Assembly: GCF_036785885.1 (NCBI RefSeq)
Contig: NC_092323.1
Location: 10,920,501-10,984,500 of the forward strand
Reading direction: 5' to 3'
DNA from: Coffea arabica
Lineage: Eukaryota > Streptophyta > Magnoliopsida > Gentianales > Rubiaceae
DNA length: 64,000 nt
The notes beneath the pieces were generated by a model that saw only the letters and a program-made list of their open reading frames with translations, was not told the DNA's origin and did not search any database. Of this stretch, positions 9,636 through 22,390 are shown piece by piece. The first letter of the stretch is position 1, and every line of letters begins with the position of its first letter. A program made the position numbers and the translations under genes.

Positions 9636-11439
9636 AGTAGATTGAGTGGTTCAAAATTTTTCACACCATTTCGCCCGATCAAACATTAAATGCACAAAAA
9701 AATGTGGCAAGATTTGATTCACTACGTCTAGTAAATCAGGTCTATCCGAGTTTTTGCCTTCCCTCCACAGATTGCCAAGAGAATTGGTTGACTTATGATA
9801 TTGGTTCATATAATAGTAGAATATTGTAGTAAGTTCACACCCGTGTATGATACACGTTGAAAATGTGATGGACGTTTACCATCCTTGATCAATTCAACGG
9901 AAACTACATGGGACAGTGCTCTAGCTGGGAAGCTTCCAGCGCATGACGCAATATGATGATGGAGCTGGAATGATGCATTTGCTTCAGTGTTATCCAAAAA
10001 AAGGCCTCAACACTTCCAAATTTCTTGTTTTTGCTAAAATGTTTGACTAATGAACTTTGACAAAGAATATCTTAAACGGTGCATTTCTCTCAATCTCATT
10101 GAATAGATAAAAAGCACCTTAACAATTATTGGGCGTAATTGCTTGAGACAATTTATGGCAAACTTTTGTAGGAAAAGTAGAAATCTACTACTATAAGTTT
10201 CATGTTGTATTTTATTTTCAATTTTGGGGGGGGGGGGGGGGGGGGGGGTGTCCAGAACTGCTTGATCGATACAAAGCTAGCTTCACAAGGTAAATCTTGT
10301 AGTGCATTTTTTTACAAAGTCAAGAGGACAACTTCCAAAGTTTTGCCATACCAATGCATGGGCAGTATGGAGAAACAGTCACTTAATTCATAAGCATCAA
10401 CTGGTCAGCCTGAGACAAGTCATGAATAATCTTCCGATTACCCAGAGACATGGAAACCAACAGCCTTTGGGCACTTCATGGTTTGGTAGGATGGTAGGTC
10501 AAGAGTTTAAATCTTACCTTTCATCAATCGTCACAATATGTGTTTTTTTCAAAAAATTCATATGAGTGCGTAGTGCCTCCGTCTGATTTAGTCTGATGGT
10601 GGTTCAGTGATGGCTCTTTTTTTTTTCGTTAAATTTTTATTATGGTTAGGGTTTAAATTTGTGGAAAAATGTAATGTGAGGATAATCTAATTTTTTCTGA
10701 GAAAACTCTAGTTCATGTTCTTAATTTGCCCCTAAAATTATTGGCACGTGAGTATCCCGTGCACTTGTCAATTGGAAAATTGGCTAGAGATGAGATGTAG
10801 GACCGAAATAATAAGCTTCATACATATGAGGGAGCATTTTGCTCCATTTTGAATGTGAAAAATGGGAAAATATTTAGGAAATCTGAGAGATCATTTTGGT
10901 CATTTTCCCATGTAGATATAACTAAAATGAGATGCTATTATGACGTCCTTGAATTATGAAACTTTTTACCCAAGAAGGGACAAAAAAAAAAACATCTTTT
11001 AAACATATTAGTTAACCAATAGACTCAAAAAAAAAAAACATATTAGTTAACCAACTTTGGAGTTCTCTCATCATATTTGTTAACCAGCTATTAAGGTCTT
11101 GTTTGGACAGCAATTTTCCAAAGAAAAATTACTACGTTTTCCGTGAACACATCTTCCAATCATCTTTTTATCACTCTTGTATTTTGTAAAAATTATGCTT
11201 TGTAGCGTTAACAAATTAATATACTGCACCAGCAGAAAAAACAATATCTAACGTTCCTTATTACAAAAACATAGTCCAAAATTGGAGCTTGTTGACTGTG
11301 CCATTAAATTAAACAGCTGTGACTAAATTCCATAGTACTGCAACTTATTGCTCGTTTAGTATTTTGTACAAGCTGGACAAGTACAACTTGTCTAGTATAC
11401 TATGATATACGACCCACAATTTTTTTTTTTTTTAAATTT
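9636..11439. other. Intergenic region with poly-G tract and repeat relics
   Basis: No gene is recognised. The region holds a 23-base G run at 10226-10248, a possible SINE remnant near 10470-10560 (GAGTTTAAATCTTACC resembles a B box), and a fragment resembling the GTTTGGA-type MITE near 11098-11160. The 3' end of the acyl-activating enzyme gene follows. Confidence 0.45.
10226..10248 (+). repeat. Poly(dG) tract, 23 G
   Basis: There are 23 consecutive G's after ATTTT. Such a run is rare in AT-rich plant DNA and is both quadruplex-prone and error-prone, so its length should be treated as approximate. Confidence 0.85.
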
Positions 11440-13339
11440 TCAAAGACGAGATATTGCTAAAACCTGCTGTTGCTGAGGTTCATCATCGTATCCTCCACGA
11501 ACCCAATTGACTTGTTCAGATTTCTGACTTGATGGGTTGTCATTGTCCGAGACAACGAAAGTCATGGCCATAGCCCTCAATTGGAATTTTTGAATTTTGC
11601 CCGTGGCAGTCTTGGGCAAGTCTTCCATGAATTGCACCTTCTTAGGCACCATGAAAGCCGGGAGATTCTTCCTGCAATGTGCAATGATATCTGCCTCGTT
11701 TATTTCTTCATGATCTCCAGTCAAGTTCTTTTTCAAGGTCACAAAGGCACAAGGGCTCTCTCCCCATTTTGGATGAGGCATGGCCACCACAGAAGCCTCG
11801 ACCACACAAGGATGTTTGTACAGTACGCTCTCCAATTCTACGCTGCTAATATTCTCCCCACCGGATATGATCACATCTTTGGACCTGTCCTTGATTTCCA
11901 AGTACCCATCAGGATGGATTACCCCTACATCCCCCGTTACAAACCAACCCTTATGAAACGCTTTGGCGGTGGCGGCTTCATCCTTGAGGTATCCCTTCAT
12001 GATACTGCTCCCCCGCAGCACGATTTCTCCCATGGTTTTCCCATCACGGGGGACACTTTGCATAGTAGCCAAATCCTTGACGCCCACATCCGCCAGTGTA
12101 AGTACGCTTACACCCTGGCGTGCTTTAAGCTTGGCTTGCTCGTTCATCGATAACCTGTTCCACTTGGCCTGCCACTCACACACGAGTGCTGGACCGGTGG
12201 CTTCGGTTAGGCCATATGCGTGTGTGACATGGAAGCCAAGCCCTTCAATTTTCTCGAGTAGGGCCGCAGGTGGTGGGGCTCCACCGGTCAGTATCTCAAC
12301 CCGGGTGGCGAATTTTCGGCGTTCATGTGGCTTGGCTTCAAGAAGGATGTTAAAGACTATAGGTGCGCAGCACATATGCGTCACCTTGTGCAGTGCAATA
12401 TTTGAGTACATTTCTTGGGCTGTGGTGTTTCGAATGCACACATTTGTCCCGCCTCGGGCCGCGGTGCCCCACGTAAAAGTCCAACCGTTGCAATGAAACA
12501 TGGGGAGCGACCATAAGTATACAGGTGCACTGCCCATTTCCCAGCCTAAAATCAGGCTAAGGGTGCTCAAATAAGCACCCCTATGACTGTAGACAACACC
12601 TTTAGGTGCTGAGGTGGTGCCTGATGTATAGTTCAGCGCAATTGGATCCCATTCATCTTGGATTTCTTCTGGGACGTACCCTGGATTTCCTTGGTAAATC
12701 AATTGCTCGTACTCAAGCTCACCAAGACGCACACCTGTGGGGGAGTCAAGATCATCAATGACAATAACTAGTGGCATTGACATGTCTTTTGAATCAGACT
12801 TGCCAAATTCTGCCACTAGTAGCCGGAGGGCCTCGCTTGCCAGCGGCACGTATTGATAGTCAACAAAGAAAACCTTAGCTTCAGAATGCTTGAGAATTGT
12901 TGCAACGGTGTTAGCATCAAGTCTTGTGTTGATAGTGTTCAGCACAGCCCCGGCCATAGGCACCGCGAAATGCATTTCATATGTTGCTGGAACATTTGGT
13001 GCCAAAACTGATACCTGCAAGGAGACGGACGATACGTTAGTACTCCAGAAAGGCCGAGCCATGAAAAACAACAATAATAATTAATAAAAAAACGATGTGA
13101 ACGTAAGATCATTAATGTTAAGCGATGAAGAAAATACTCACAACATTGTTTTTGACAATGTTAAGAGATTTGAGGGAGGAAGCGAGGCGGCGACACCGGT
13201 CATAGGTTTGATGCCACGTGAAACGAACTTGACCATATATAATGGAAGTACGATTGGCATAAGCCATAGCAGCCCTCTTAAGGAATGTAAGAGGAGTAAG
13301 GGCTGAGTAATTTGCTTGGCATTTTGGCAATCTGTCCAT
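11440..13339 (-). CDS. CNL: Acyl-activating enzyme, cinnamate/benzoate-CoA ligase type, peroxisomal
   Basis: There are two exons, 13142-13339 and 11440-13014, joined at a GTGAGT donor and a TTGCAG acceptor. The product is 590 residues. The AMP-binding signature YTSGTTSAPKGVVYSHR lies near residues 194-210. GWFVTGDVGVIHPDGYLEIKDR and the lysine motif TATGKIQK complete the adenylate-forming fold. It ends in SRL, a type 1 peroxisomal targeting signal. The N-terminal LPKCQANY start and the overall sequence resemble petunia cinnamate-CoA ligase and Arabidopsis BZO1/AAE1 from memory. These enzymes activate cinnamate or related acids with ATP and CoA for peroxisomal shortening to benzoates. The substrate here is inferred, and another clade VI carboxylic acid could be used. 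A TATATAAA box lies about 130 bp upstream (13471-13478). Confidence 0.88.
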
Positions 13340-13470
13340 GTTGTCGGATTCTTGATTCTGTATAACAACACCTTTTTGCTAGTGAATGAAGGAAGTTGGG
13401 GTGGCGAGAGAGGGAGGGAAGGGGGAGGGGTGCAATGTTGAGTGTAAAAGACGGGGAACTTGGGGGGGAA

Positions 13471-13478
13471 TTTATATA
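13471..13478 (-). promoter_or_regulatory. TATA box of the acyl-activating enzyme gene
   Basis: On the minus strand TATATAAA lies about 132 bp upstream of the start codon, with a CT-rich leader between. Position and sequence fit a plant core promoter. Confidence 0.6.
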
Positions 13479-13884
13479 GGGAGAGATGAAGAGAAATTGC
13501 AGCTCAAGTGCAGGGGGCAAGACACACAGGGAAGTTGCATTGAATTAGCATTATGGTTTGAATAACTACTTTTGACTGGACTAGAAAATATGTATGACTG
13601 AGAGAACAGTATTCACATTATCATAATTATTATTAGTGTTGGGCCACTTTTGCTCATAGCTTAGAAATCCTTCTTAGCAAGTCACTTGTCTTGATTCTTT
13701 ATTGCAATGGTGGTATTAAATGTAGCAATTTATCTGCAACTACATCTTTATGGAAAATACTTGAATTGCTAAAGCCAAAGGGTGGGTTGTTATAACTTAG
13801 AAACGTACATATCTGCCATTTGCCCCTTGATTAAGTACAGGAACAGATTTATGTACAGTGGGCCCTTTTGGCAAATTCTAAAAC

Positions 13885-13990
13885 AAAAGCAAAGTGGTTA
13901 GAGCCCTGCAGGTCTGAAACCAGGCACTCGAACCTACCAACCGTTAATCAATATTGTACTCTATTTGAGGAGGGTCAAAAAAAAAAAAAA
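13885..13990 (+). mobile_element. tRNA-derived SINE copy
   Basis: AGTGGTTAGAGC (about 13893-13904) matches a tRNA-like A box. CTCGAACCTACC, about 25 bases further on, is a B-box-like motif. The copy ends in a 14-base A run at 13977-13990. This order is that of plant tRNA-derived SINEs. No clear target duplication was found. Confidence 0.5.
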
Positions 13991-16900
13991 TTGTAGTTTC
14001 AACAGTAAAGGACGGTATGAGAGGGTGAGTTTTATTTAATTATTCCAGCAAATTCTTGCTTTCACAAGTAAGTAATAACAAAAGATTAGCAATAAAATTT
14101 TTCGTTGTCTTTCTTCCGAAGGGGATCGAGGGATGACAGGGAAGAGCTGAAAAATGTGATGGGTCCTCCCAATTGAGGACGGGGGAAGTAGTTTCACTCC
14201 AATTGCAGAGCAGACTTGATATGGCGTCAATCTTGGCTTTTTTTTTTTTTTTTTTTTTTTCCCTTTTTCTTGTTCAATGGGAGACTCTAAAACTTACAAG
14301 GGATGTTGGCCTTTTATTTAAGAAATTTTTTTAACCCCTCCAAAAAAAAAAAGGAAAACTATTATTACAATTATTAAGCTAATTCAAGTAATTAAACTAT
14401 TATTTTTATTAAGCTAATTCAAGTAAGCTCTTACAATTATTCCTTCAAGTCGAAGAGGTTTTGGATTTTAATCTCCTGTCCCCTCCTCGTCTTTTAAATT
14501 CCAGAACTTCCTAGCTAGAACCAAATTTTTTTTTAAAAAAAAAAAAAAGATTGTAAGCTCTTACAACTGTTCCTTCGAATTTTATTTTCTGTGGACCAAA
14601 TTGGAGAAATTTGTGAATGACTCTTCAAGTTTAATTAATTATTGTGGGGTTACGTCGTTGTTGTTCTAAACACATCCTTTGTCTAAGTCTGCAAACTGTA
14701 GATGGTGCACGTTGGAGTATACCCTCTAAATTCAAGTCATTAGGTCGAATTCCAAGCTTTTGCCGGCTTGACCTATCTCAACATTGCTATACGTTACCAT
14801 TCATGTGCTGTTGAACTATTACACGGTGAACGAGGACAGAATGGATGCAATGCTTCCCACGCAAAATTTTCTTTTAGATACACACTTAGTCAAAGATTCA
14901 ATGGTTGTTGTCCATGAAACTTTGTTGTTCTAATAATAGTTAAGATTGTAATCTTAGAAATCAAGACTGCAAAGGATTTGAATTCAAATCTCACGTAGGT
15001 TGATGTTCCAAAATCAAACTTCAAGTAAGCTTCATTCTCCCACTATTTCTGGACTAATTTGTACTTTTGTTGTATTAGTGAGTTGTTATTCCCAGAATTT
15101 AGGAGTTAATTAATCTGTTGATTGCTTAAGTTATTTCCAACAATACAATCTATATAGAAACTGAGGGACGGGACGCAATACAAAAGCAGTAAGTGCTCTT
15201 CTACTAATTCCTTTAGCAGATAGAGCCAATAAAATTTCCGGCTTAATTTGGAGACCCCAAGAAATGAAATCAAATAAGCTTACGAAAGTGTGGCTAGGCT
15301 ACTATTGGAATGGGGGCTGCTGGATGCAGCCACTCACCCCATCTGTCATCATTAGTAAGTTTGGCAATTAAAGATCAAAAATTCAAGAGCATAACTTCCC
15401 TGATTTGAATGATATGCTTTGACATAAGAATCGTAGGAAAGTACACACGATATATATGCTTTGATTTAAGAGTCATATTATTGTACATGCACGAGCGAGT
15501 AGGAAAATTTTTGTATCCTTTGCCAAAATAATAGTAAGACCAAACTATTTTAGAACAACTATTGAATTTGCGTCGTCCCTAAATGTCAAAGGACTGAAAG
15601 ACAAAAGTGAAACACATGTATATTTCTTAGTTGACTAATGATTCGCATTCAAACAATTGTCAATGAGATTTGAGAATGGGGTCTAAAAAAAAAAAAAAAA
15701 AAAAAAGAGTATAAAGAATGGGGTCTAAAATCTAGCAAGTACTATATGATTTTGCCAAAAAAGATCTTCAACCACAAACCAATGAGCAGAGAGTTTCCGA
15801 TTATATTGTACTATTGATCAATCAAGAATGAATGGGCATCCACATATTTGCTCGACACCTGAAAATGGAGCAACATTCAAAGCAAGCAGCAGCATGATGA
15901 AGTGCCTTCGATCACTCTGATGCAATTGCCCATTTGCCACACAAATTGGAGTCATACATGGAAAGCAAATTTTAGTGTCGTGAGATTCTTCGAAGCAATT
16001 TGTCTGTAACTAAAAGGAAACTAGCATTCCCTTCCTTTCTTCCCCAGAATTTCCTATATATATATTCTAAAGGTAGAAGGAATGATTTCAATTCAAGAAA
16101 TATCTGTTTCATTTCATCAAAGTCAAATGGGAAAAATGCCCTGAGAAATTACACGAGAAATTAAGTAGGAAGGCACAAAACAGAAGGAAGGCAATGAGAA
16201 AGGGGTTGACATATTATATTAACAGTAGGTGATCGATCCTGAAAGCACAAGGAAGCAACCATCAAGACTCCACGTTTGTACACTCAGAAATTGAAGGATG
16301 GTTTCTCGGAATGGTTTGTCCATTACTATAATGCATGACCCCATGCAACTGAAAAGTTATTATTGCTTGTTATTTTACGAAACTAATTGATTTTTTTCAA
16401 AAATAATTGAAAAGTTATTATTTCTTGTTATTTTTGGGGGCAAACCATAGCTTGTTAGGTTTATGGATAAGATACTTGTCACACATGAGTTTGAGAGAGG
16501 AAGAAAGAATACATTGATGTATAGATACAGGTCCAACATCTACTGGTTCAAGATTTTGGAGCCCCAGCTACACGCAGGCCTCTTTGGTGGAATAAATTGT
16601 AAGGGTCTTCCGTCCCAGAAATGTTTTAACTACTTACACGTCCAAAATGTTATAGAAATGAACTATTGCATATTGAAAAGGCTTAAGGAATTTTGAATAA
16701 TCTGACTATGCGGAAAATTCCTTCACTAAGAAAATATAATATTATTTCGTTCATTAAATCTACACTAATGGCAGAAAGTATATCAAATAAACATGACACA
16801 GATACATAAACATCATCTCTCAACTTTGAACTTCAAAATTTTCAAGATGCTCAAGTATTTGAAACACTACTAGCTAGTTGCATGGCATGAGCAAGAAAAC

Positions 16901-17989
16901 AGATTCTTGCCGAAATCTTGCTACGTACCTTGATGATTTGAGATTCTTTGACACGAAGAATTCAAACTAGCTAATATGGACAAGAGACAGACCTAAAATC
17001 TCCTGTATTACTCCCCAAACCCACATACGTTAAAATTTTAGGCACTCTAAAATTGCTCCATCTTTGACCGTCTAGGCTTGCCAAAATTTAGTCACATTGG
17101 GCAAAAGCAACTCCAACGGTGGAAATTTTAGTGTAGTAATCCGTCTGCTGTTCGAATGGAATAGTATTCCAAGATTACTTGGTACTCTTCGCTACGATTT
17201 ACCTGAAGCAATTGAACTTTCGCAATGAATGTTTAGAACGTACGATAGACTTGCCAGTTGTAATGGTTAGGCAGGACCTTCAAGTCAGTTGAAGCCATAG
17301 AAATGAAGAAGTATCCGGGTTGGATTGTTATCAATTTTGATGCAGAAAAAGGGAGAAAAGGAAGAACTTTCAAGAAAATAAAAAACACGTACGAGAAAAA
17401 AAGAGAGGGAGGATCTTGCCTCGAAGTTAGTTAATTATCCTTTTCAGTAAATCATTCCTAAGTCTGACTACCCTTCTCCAAATTATACATCCTTAACTGG
17501 TCACATATCATAGCAATTGTCAAATAAATTATTGTCATATTTCATACCACAAAGGCTTTCATTTGCTATAAATTAACTTTTTGATTTTGACACGCTTTTC
17601 TAAAATCATTAAAAAAAAAAATCAGTTCCGGATGGAATCATAGAAAATTCAATTCATCTCAGCACACCAGGAGGAAGAACAATGACTCACTATATTGCAT
17701 AGAGAATACATGCAGAAATTTCCAAGTCTTTATCAATCATCCAACTCCATAAATGAAAGTAGTGCTACGTCTACAATGGCGTGTATCTTCCAACAATATG
17801 AAAATTTATTCAACAGGTCTACCAAAGGGCCCTTGTCGATTGAAACACTTGAATTCTTGCGACTGAATTTCTACAAAATTTCTGCAAGGGTGCAATTGGT
17901 ACTGCGTCATTGGTCCACGAAGTGATCAGAAAATTATTTGTGAAATTTTCGATCCTCTCACGATTCCTTGGATATAAAGAAAATAGAAG

Positions 17990-18115
17990 TCTTTAGATTG
18001 CTATTTTTTGGAGTTTTCTTAAAAAATATACTGTAGCAATTTGATGTATGTGAAGTAAAAAGGTGATTGAAAAATTTATTCACAAAAAATGTAAAAAAAA
18101 TTTTTGGGGAGAAAA
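17990..18115 (+). mobile_element. MITE fragment, GTTTGGATTG/ACTGTAGC family
   Basis: ACTGTAGCAATTTGAT followed by a TATGTGAAGTAAAAAGGTGA-like stretch matches the middle of the complete MITE at 33123-33269 and the fragment at 43690-43800. No intact ends are visible. Confidence 0.45.
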
Positions 18116-21100
18116 ATGGCAGTCTCATGAACTAGAGATATTCCAAGCATGATTCTCAGATCCAACTTTTTCCTTATCTGATGAAATTTTCTTCGTAATT
18201 TCTCATAGTCATGCTTGTTAGTCCAATTGAGGTAGAAAACTATCTCATGCGTTGACTGGAATTAATATTGTACAAAATGATAGCTAGACAGCAAAAGAAG
18301 GACGGTGCTTCAAACTTCAAGCCTTAATTTCCAAAATACAACTCAAAGCTTTCTTCGGAAATTCCAACTTTGGCAGGCATATGTAAAAGCTGTCAACTGC
18401 AACGAAATTACTAAGATTCTTTTCTTTCTGTTTGCCTATATATATATATATAATAAGAGAAAGAAAGTCACAAATTAAAAGTGAATATTAGAACGTGCAT
18501 GGCAAGTGCGAAGTAAAGACATACCAAAAAAAAAAAAAAAGGAAAATCACAAATGGAACATTGCTAAGAAAAAGAGCATGAAAGCAGCTACACATATAAT
18601 TAAGTGCGTCGTAGGGCCATATTGTCTTCTGTAATGGATGGATCGTCCACACCAATAAAGTCACACACATGCGGCCTCAGGTGCTAAACTTTTACCATAT
18701 AAACAAGAATATATATATAGAGGAAAAGGTATGAATTATTTAATCTAAAACCTAAGTGAATTCCGAATCGAACCTTCCAAGCAAATAGCCAAGCAGCCAT
18801 TCCAGTCGATTAGAAGACTCTTTGCTGTTTCACTGACCCGACAAGAGAACCCTATTAATGCTTTTTTTTTTATTCGTTGTTCTTTTATTCCACTTTTTGG
18901 CAATACTAATTCTAACTTCTCCGAAACCCTATTAATAGTGGAAGAGAATCCAACTATTGGCTCTTGCAGCGAGAGAACCTCATCCCCAAACTAGCTAGAT
19001 AATTACATTCACTAAATTTTAGTCTTGACTAAATAAATTGCAGCTCAGAAGTTTCCCTCCAACTTCATCTCATCTAGATTCTAGACTAGATAGTTGCGCA
19101 ATATTGTCACGGACACTTCATATTCTAAACTAGCATATATACATACATATATATATATAAAGAGACTTCCTCGTTTTTTTTTTGTACTTATATGGTCACA
19201 TTTATTTACATACATATGCATGTAGTCCATTCTGTATGTATCTATATATACATATATACAAGCTTAATGCACGATATCTTATTCAAGTAATCCTAACAAG
19301 AAAATAGATGCATGCAATGTTGCGGCCGCGGCGTTAATATGTGCACGAATACATTTCATTTCATCCAGGAATGGGATCTTTGAGTTGATTTAATTGCTCT
19401 TCTCCCTATATATATAATCAATTACTATATGTATACTTTTCTTGCACAAATTGGAAGACATGATGATGTATATCTAACGAGGTTGAAGACTATATTTACA
19501 ACAAACATTTAAAATGTTGTCCTTGCTTATTCTTTTTTTTTTTTTATGTATATATATCAGGTATAATTTTCTACCTTGCAACTTAGGTGTCTCGATAATG
19601 TCGGGTCGCATTTTTCTTTTCAATTCTCTTTTTTTGGTTAACCAAGCGGATTTCTGAAACCCAACATTCAATTCCTTTCTTCTTTCTTCTTCCATTTTCT
19701 TTTGGACCATGATTTGCCATGGACTTTTCTCATGAAAACTGATAAAAATAAGCCCTATATTGCATCATCATTGTGCATCACCACATGCATGTTGAATTTC
19801 TTTGCTTGCTTGTCTTGACTGATCTTATCTTGGCTTCTGCATGCATTTCCAGTTCTTAATTTGCTTACATTCCACAACGGATGGCAAAATTAGGCCAGAA
19901 TTCGTTAGTTTCGTATCCAATTGTCTAATTATCAAGAAAATACATAAATAAGGAAAGGAATTTAGAAAATTCTCCTTGACATCTATGCATACATCTACTT
20001 TCTTAATTCTTATTGTAGTTACTGTTACCCACGTGAAGAAAAACGAGACCGTCTCAATACATTTTGTTGTCAAATCAGCACTAAATTAAAGAAGCCATGT
20101 AACGAACTATATACTATTAGTTTCTTAATTCTTTTGCTGTTTATAAATTGGATTCTGAAACTACCTGAAACTATATGTTTTTGCAATTTTTTTTTTTTTT
20201 TTGCCAAATTCTGGGTATTAGAAAAAAAAAATAATTCTTTTATCTTTCTTCAATAATTTTGGCTGGTCTCATTGGAATATTCGATGGCACCAGACATAGA
20301 AAATTTGCCCGATAAGATTCTATTGGAAGAAACCCTTCAAGAAACAGAGAAAGCGACAATAATGGTGGATAACGTGGGATCATCTGCAAAGGGCAACCAC
20401 AAAAAAGGCATACAATTATTTGAATTCCTGACTGAAGACTTTTGACAGATGTCCGGACTCCGGAGCAAAGGCAATCAAAAGCTAAAAATTGTGGATCAAA
20501 CTACGAACACTTTTGACAGCGTTACTTGGACTCTTAAGGCGTGAAACTTGCAAAGCTATTCCGAAACTTCTGGTGGTTAAAATAGGATATCTTAGATTAC
20601 AAGAGTTGTAAAAGTATATATATATATACATTTAGCCCATCGACTTTATTTTAATATGGGAAAAAAATTGGTCAGGAATGGTGAAAAATGTTTTACGGCC
20701 AAGAATCAACTTAGCCACCATAACTGCACGTATGATCAGTCCAGCAAACTGACACTACCAACCAACTCTTTGTTGCTTAATTTCGCTTTCAAGAAATTCA
20801 CCACTAGATTGTGATTTGTTAATAGTGACAAATTGATCCTATATGGTGAAATTTTATGATAAATCATAATATCAAAGCATGCACTTTTTTTTTTAAACTA
20901 CCACGTTACTGCAATTTAAAAATTTAGTGCACGCGAAAGAATTACCACCTAACATTGGATTTTAAACAAATCTAGGCTGTATGTACTGCTTTTTACTGTG
21001 GATTTACTCTTCCTCATATTGTAAAGACGGATGATATTCAAAACTTCGTCATCAGGAATGTTGCCCACATGATTTCTATATCTCAGAAAAAAGATGATGT

Positions 21101-22310
21101 GAATGCATTGCATTGTCTCCCTTTTTGGGGTCAAGAAATGTGAGGAGCACGAGATCGCTCGATTTCAGACCTATTATCCCTTCCTTTCTTTTTTTTTGGT
21201 AAACTAAAGTGCATCAAAACTACGAGTAGAGGATTATTTGCGTGGATAGGAATATTTTGCCAAAAAAATTATTCGCTTGTATTATAAATACATTTTTCAA
21301 TATACCTTTTTACGTTCTTAACTCCCTTTTTATCTCGCAAATAAAGTGTTACAATAATTACTTCAAAAAGTGTTATAATAGTTATTTCAAATAATTTCCG
21401 GTGCAAACACACGAACTAGTGTTTACAAAATGTGGGATGCCATTTCCACACCGGTCTTCCTCCAAAATGGTACATGAGGAGACTTATTTCCTAGCTACTT
21501 CATTTTGGAACCTCACAATTGAATATTGAAGGACTGCTGACCCAAATCAGACCATTGGTTAGCAGCCTTTACATCTTTGTTTTCTGCTCACAATATGTGA
21601 ACGTGACGTGACATGTACTCCACGTAGTACAATTTATACAGTAAAATATTTGTTTGCTCGTCTACAACTACAACCTTTTAGAATTTTGGTTGGATGTCTA
21701 CCTTTCTGAATTTTGAGTATGAAACCTTGGAAAAATGCTATCTTGTATCGGATATAAAAAAGGCTCGCTTCCATTTATTAGTTATTCCTCGCATAGGCAT
21801 AGCCATCTTGTGCATTCTTTCTCGATTTTTGTTTACTATTTAAATTTATTGGGAGAGTATACTGGTGCCATTAGGCCTTTATGATATTTGTGTCAAAGCC
21901 CATTGAACGTATGGGATGGAGAATGGGCTTGCATCAACTTGTTTGTACTCATATTATTAATATTGTCTTTCATGTACTATGCTCTTCCTGCAGCATTGAT
22001 TGTCAAAGCCCATTACAATTCATGGACTCAAGAACGGGCTTCAATCAATCGTAGAACAACGTACGCCCGCTCCCAAGACTTTATTTATAGAATTTCACTA
22101 TAGTTCCTTTTCGGGTAGGATCTAAGAATTGGAAAGGGACAAATTTTTTTTTTGTTGTTCCTCGTGCACTCTATATTTTCCAACAACGGATTAAATTTTT
22201 TCTTTGATTTAATGAAATGAAACTTAACCGAACATATAAGCATGGCTTACTCCATGTTTGACGGACCCAAGGAACAAAATATTTACTCCATATAAAAGGA
22301 TTGAAAAAGA

Positions 22311-22390
22311 AACTAGGAGAGGTAAAATTAGTACTAAAATATTACGTAGTATAGTACTAGGAGAGGTAAATCGCGCTTCGCGCGGTGGAA
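22311..22390 (-). mobile_element. Helitron-like 3' end
   Basis: On the minus strand a GC-rich hairpin (arms CGCGC and GCGCG, 22372-22376 and 22380-22384, 3-base loop) is followed by about 11 bases and CTAG then T. Helitron 3' ends look like this: a short GC hairpin near CTRR, inserted before T. The segment CTAGGAGAGGTAAA occurs twice (from 22314 and from 22357). The matching 5' TC end was not found, so the element length is unknown. Confidence 0.35.

Noticed and set aside
11581-12496. Long plus-strand frames opposite the acyl-activating enzyme
   Set aside because: They are antisense shadows of a well-supported exon and match no protein family.
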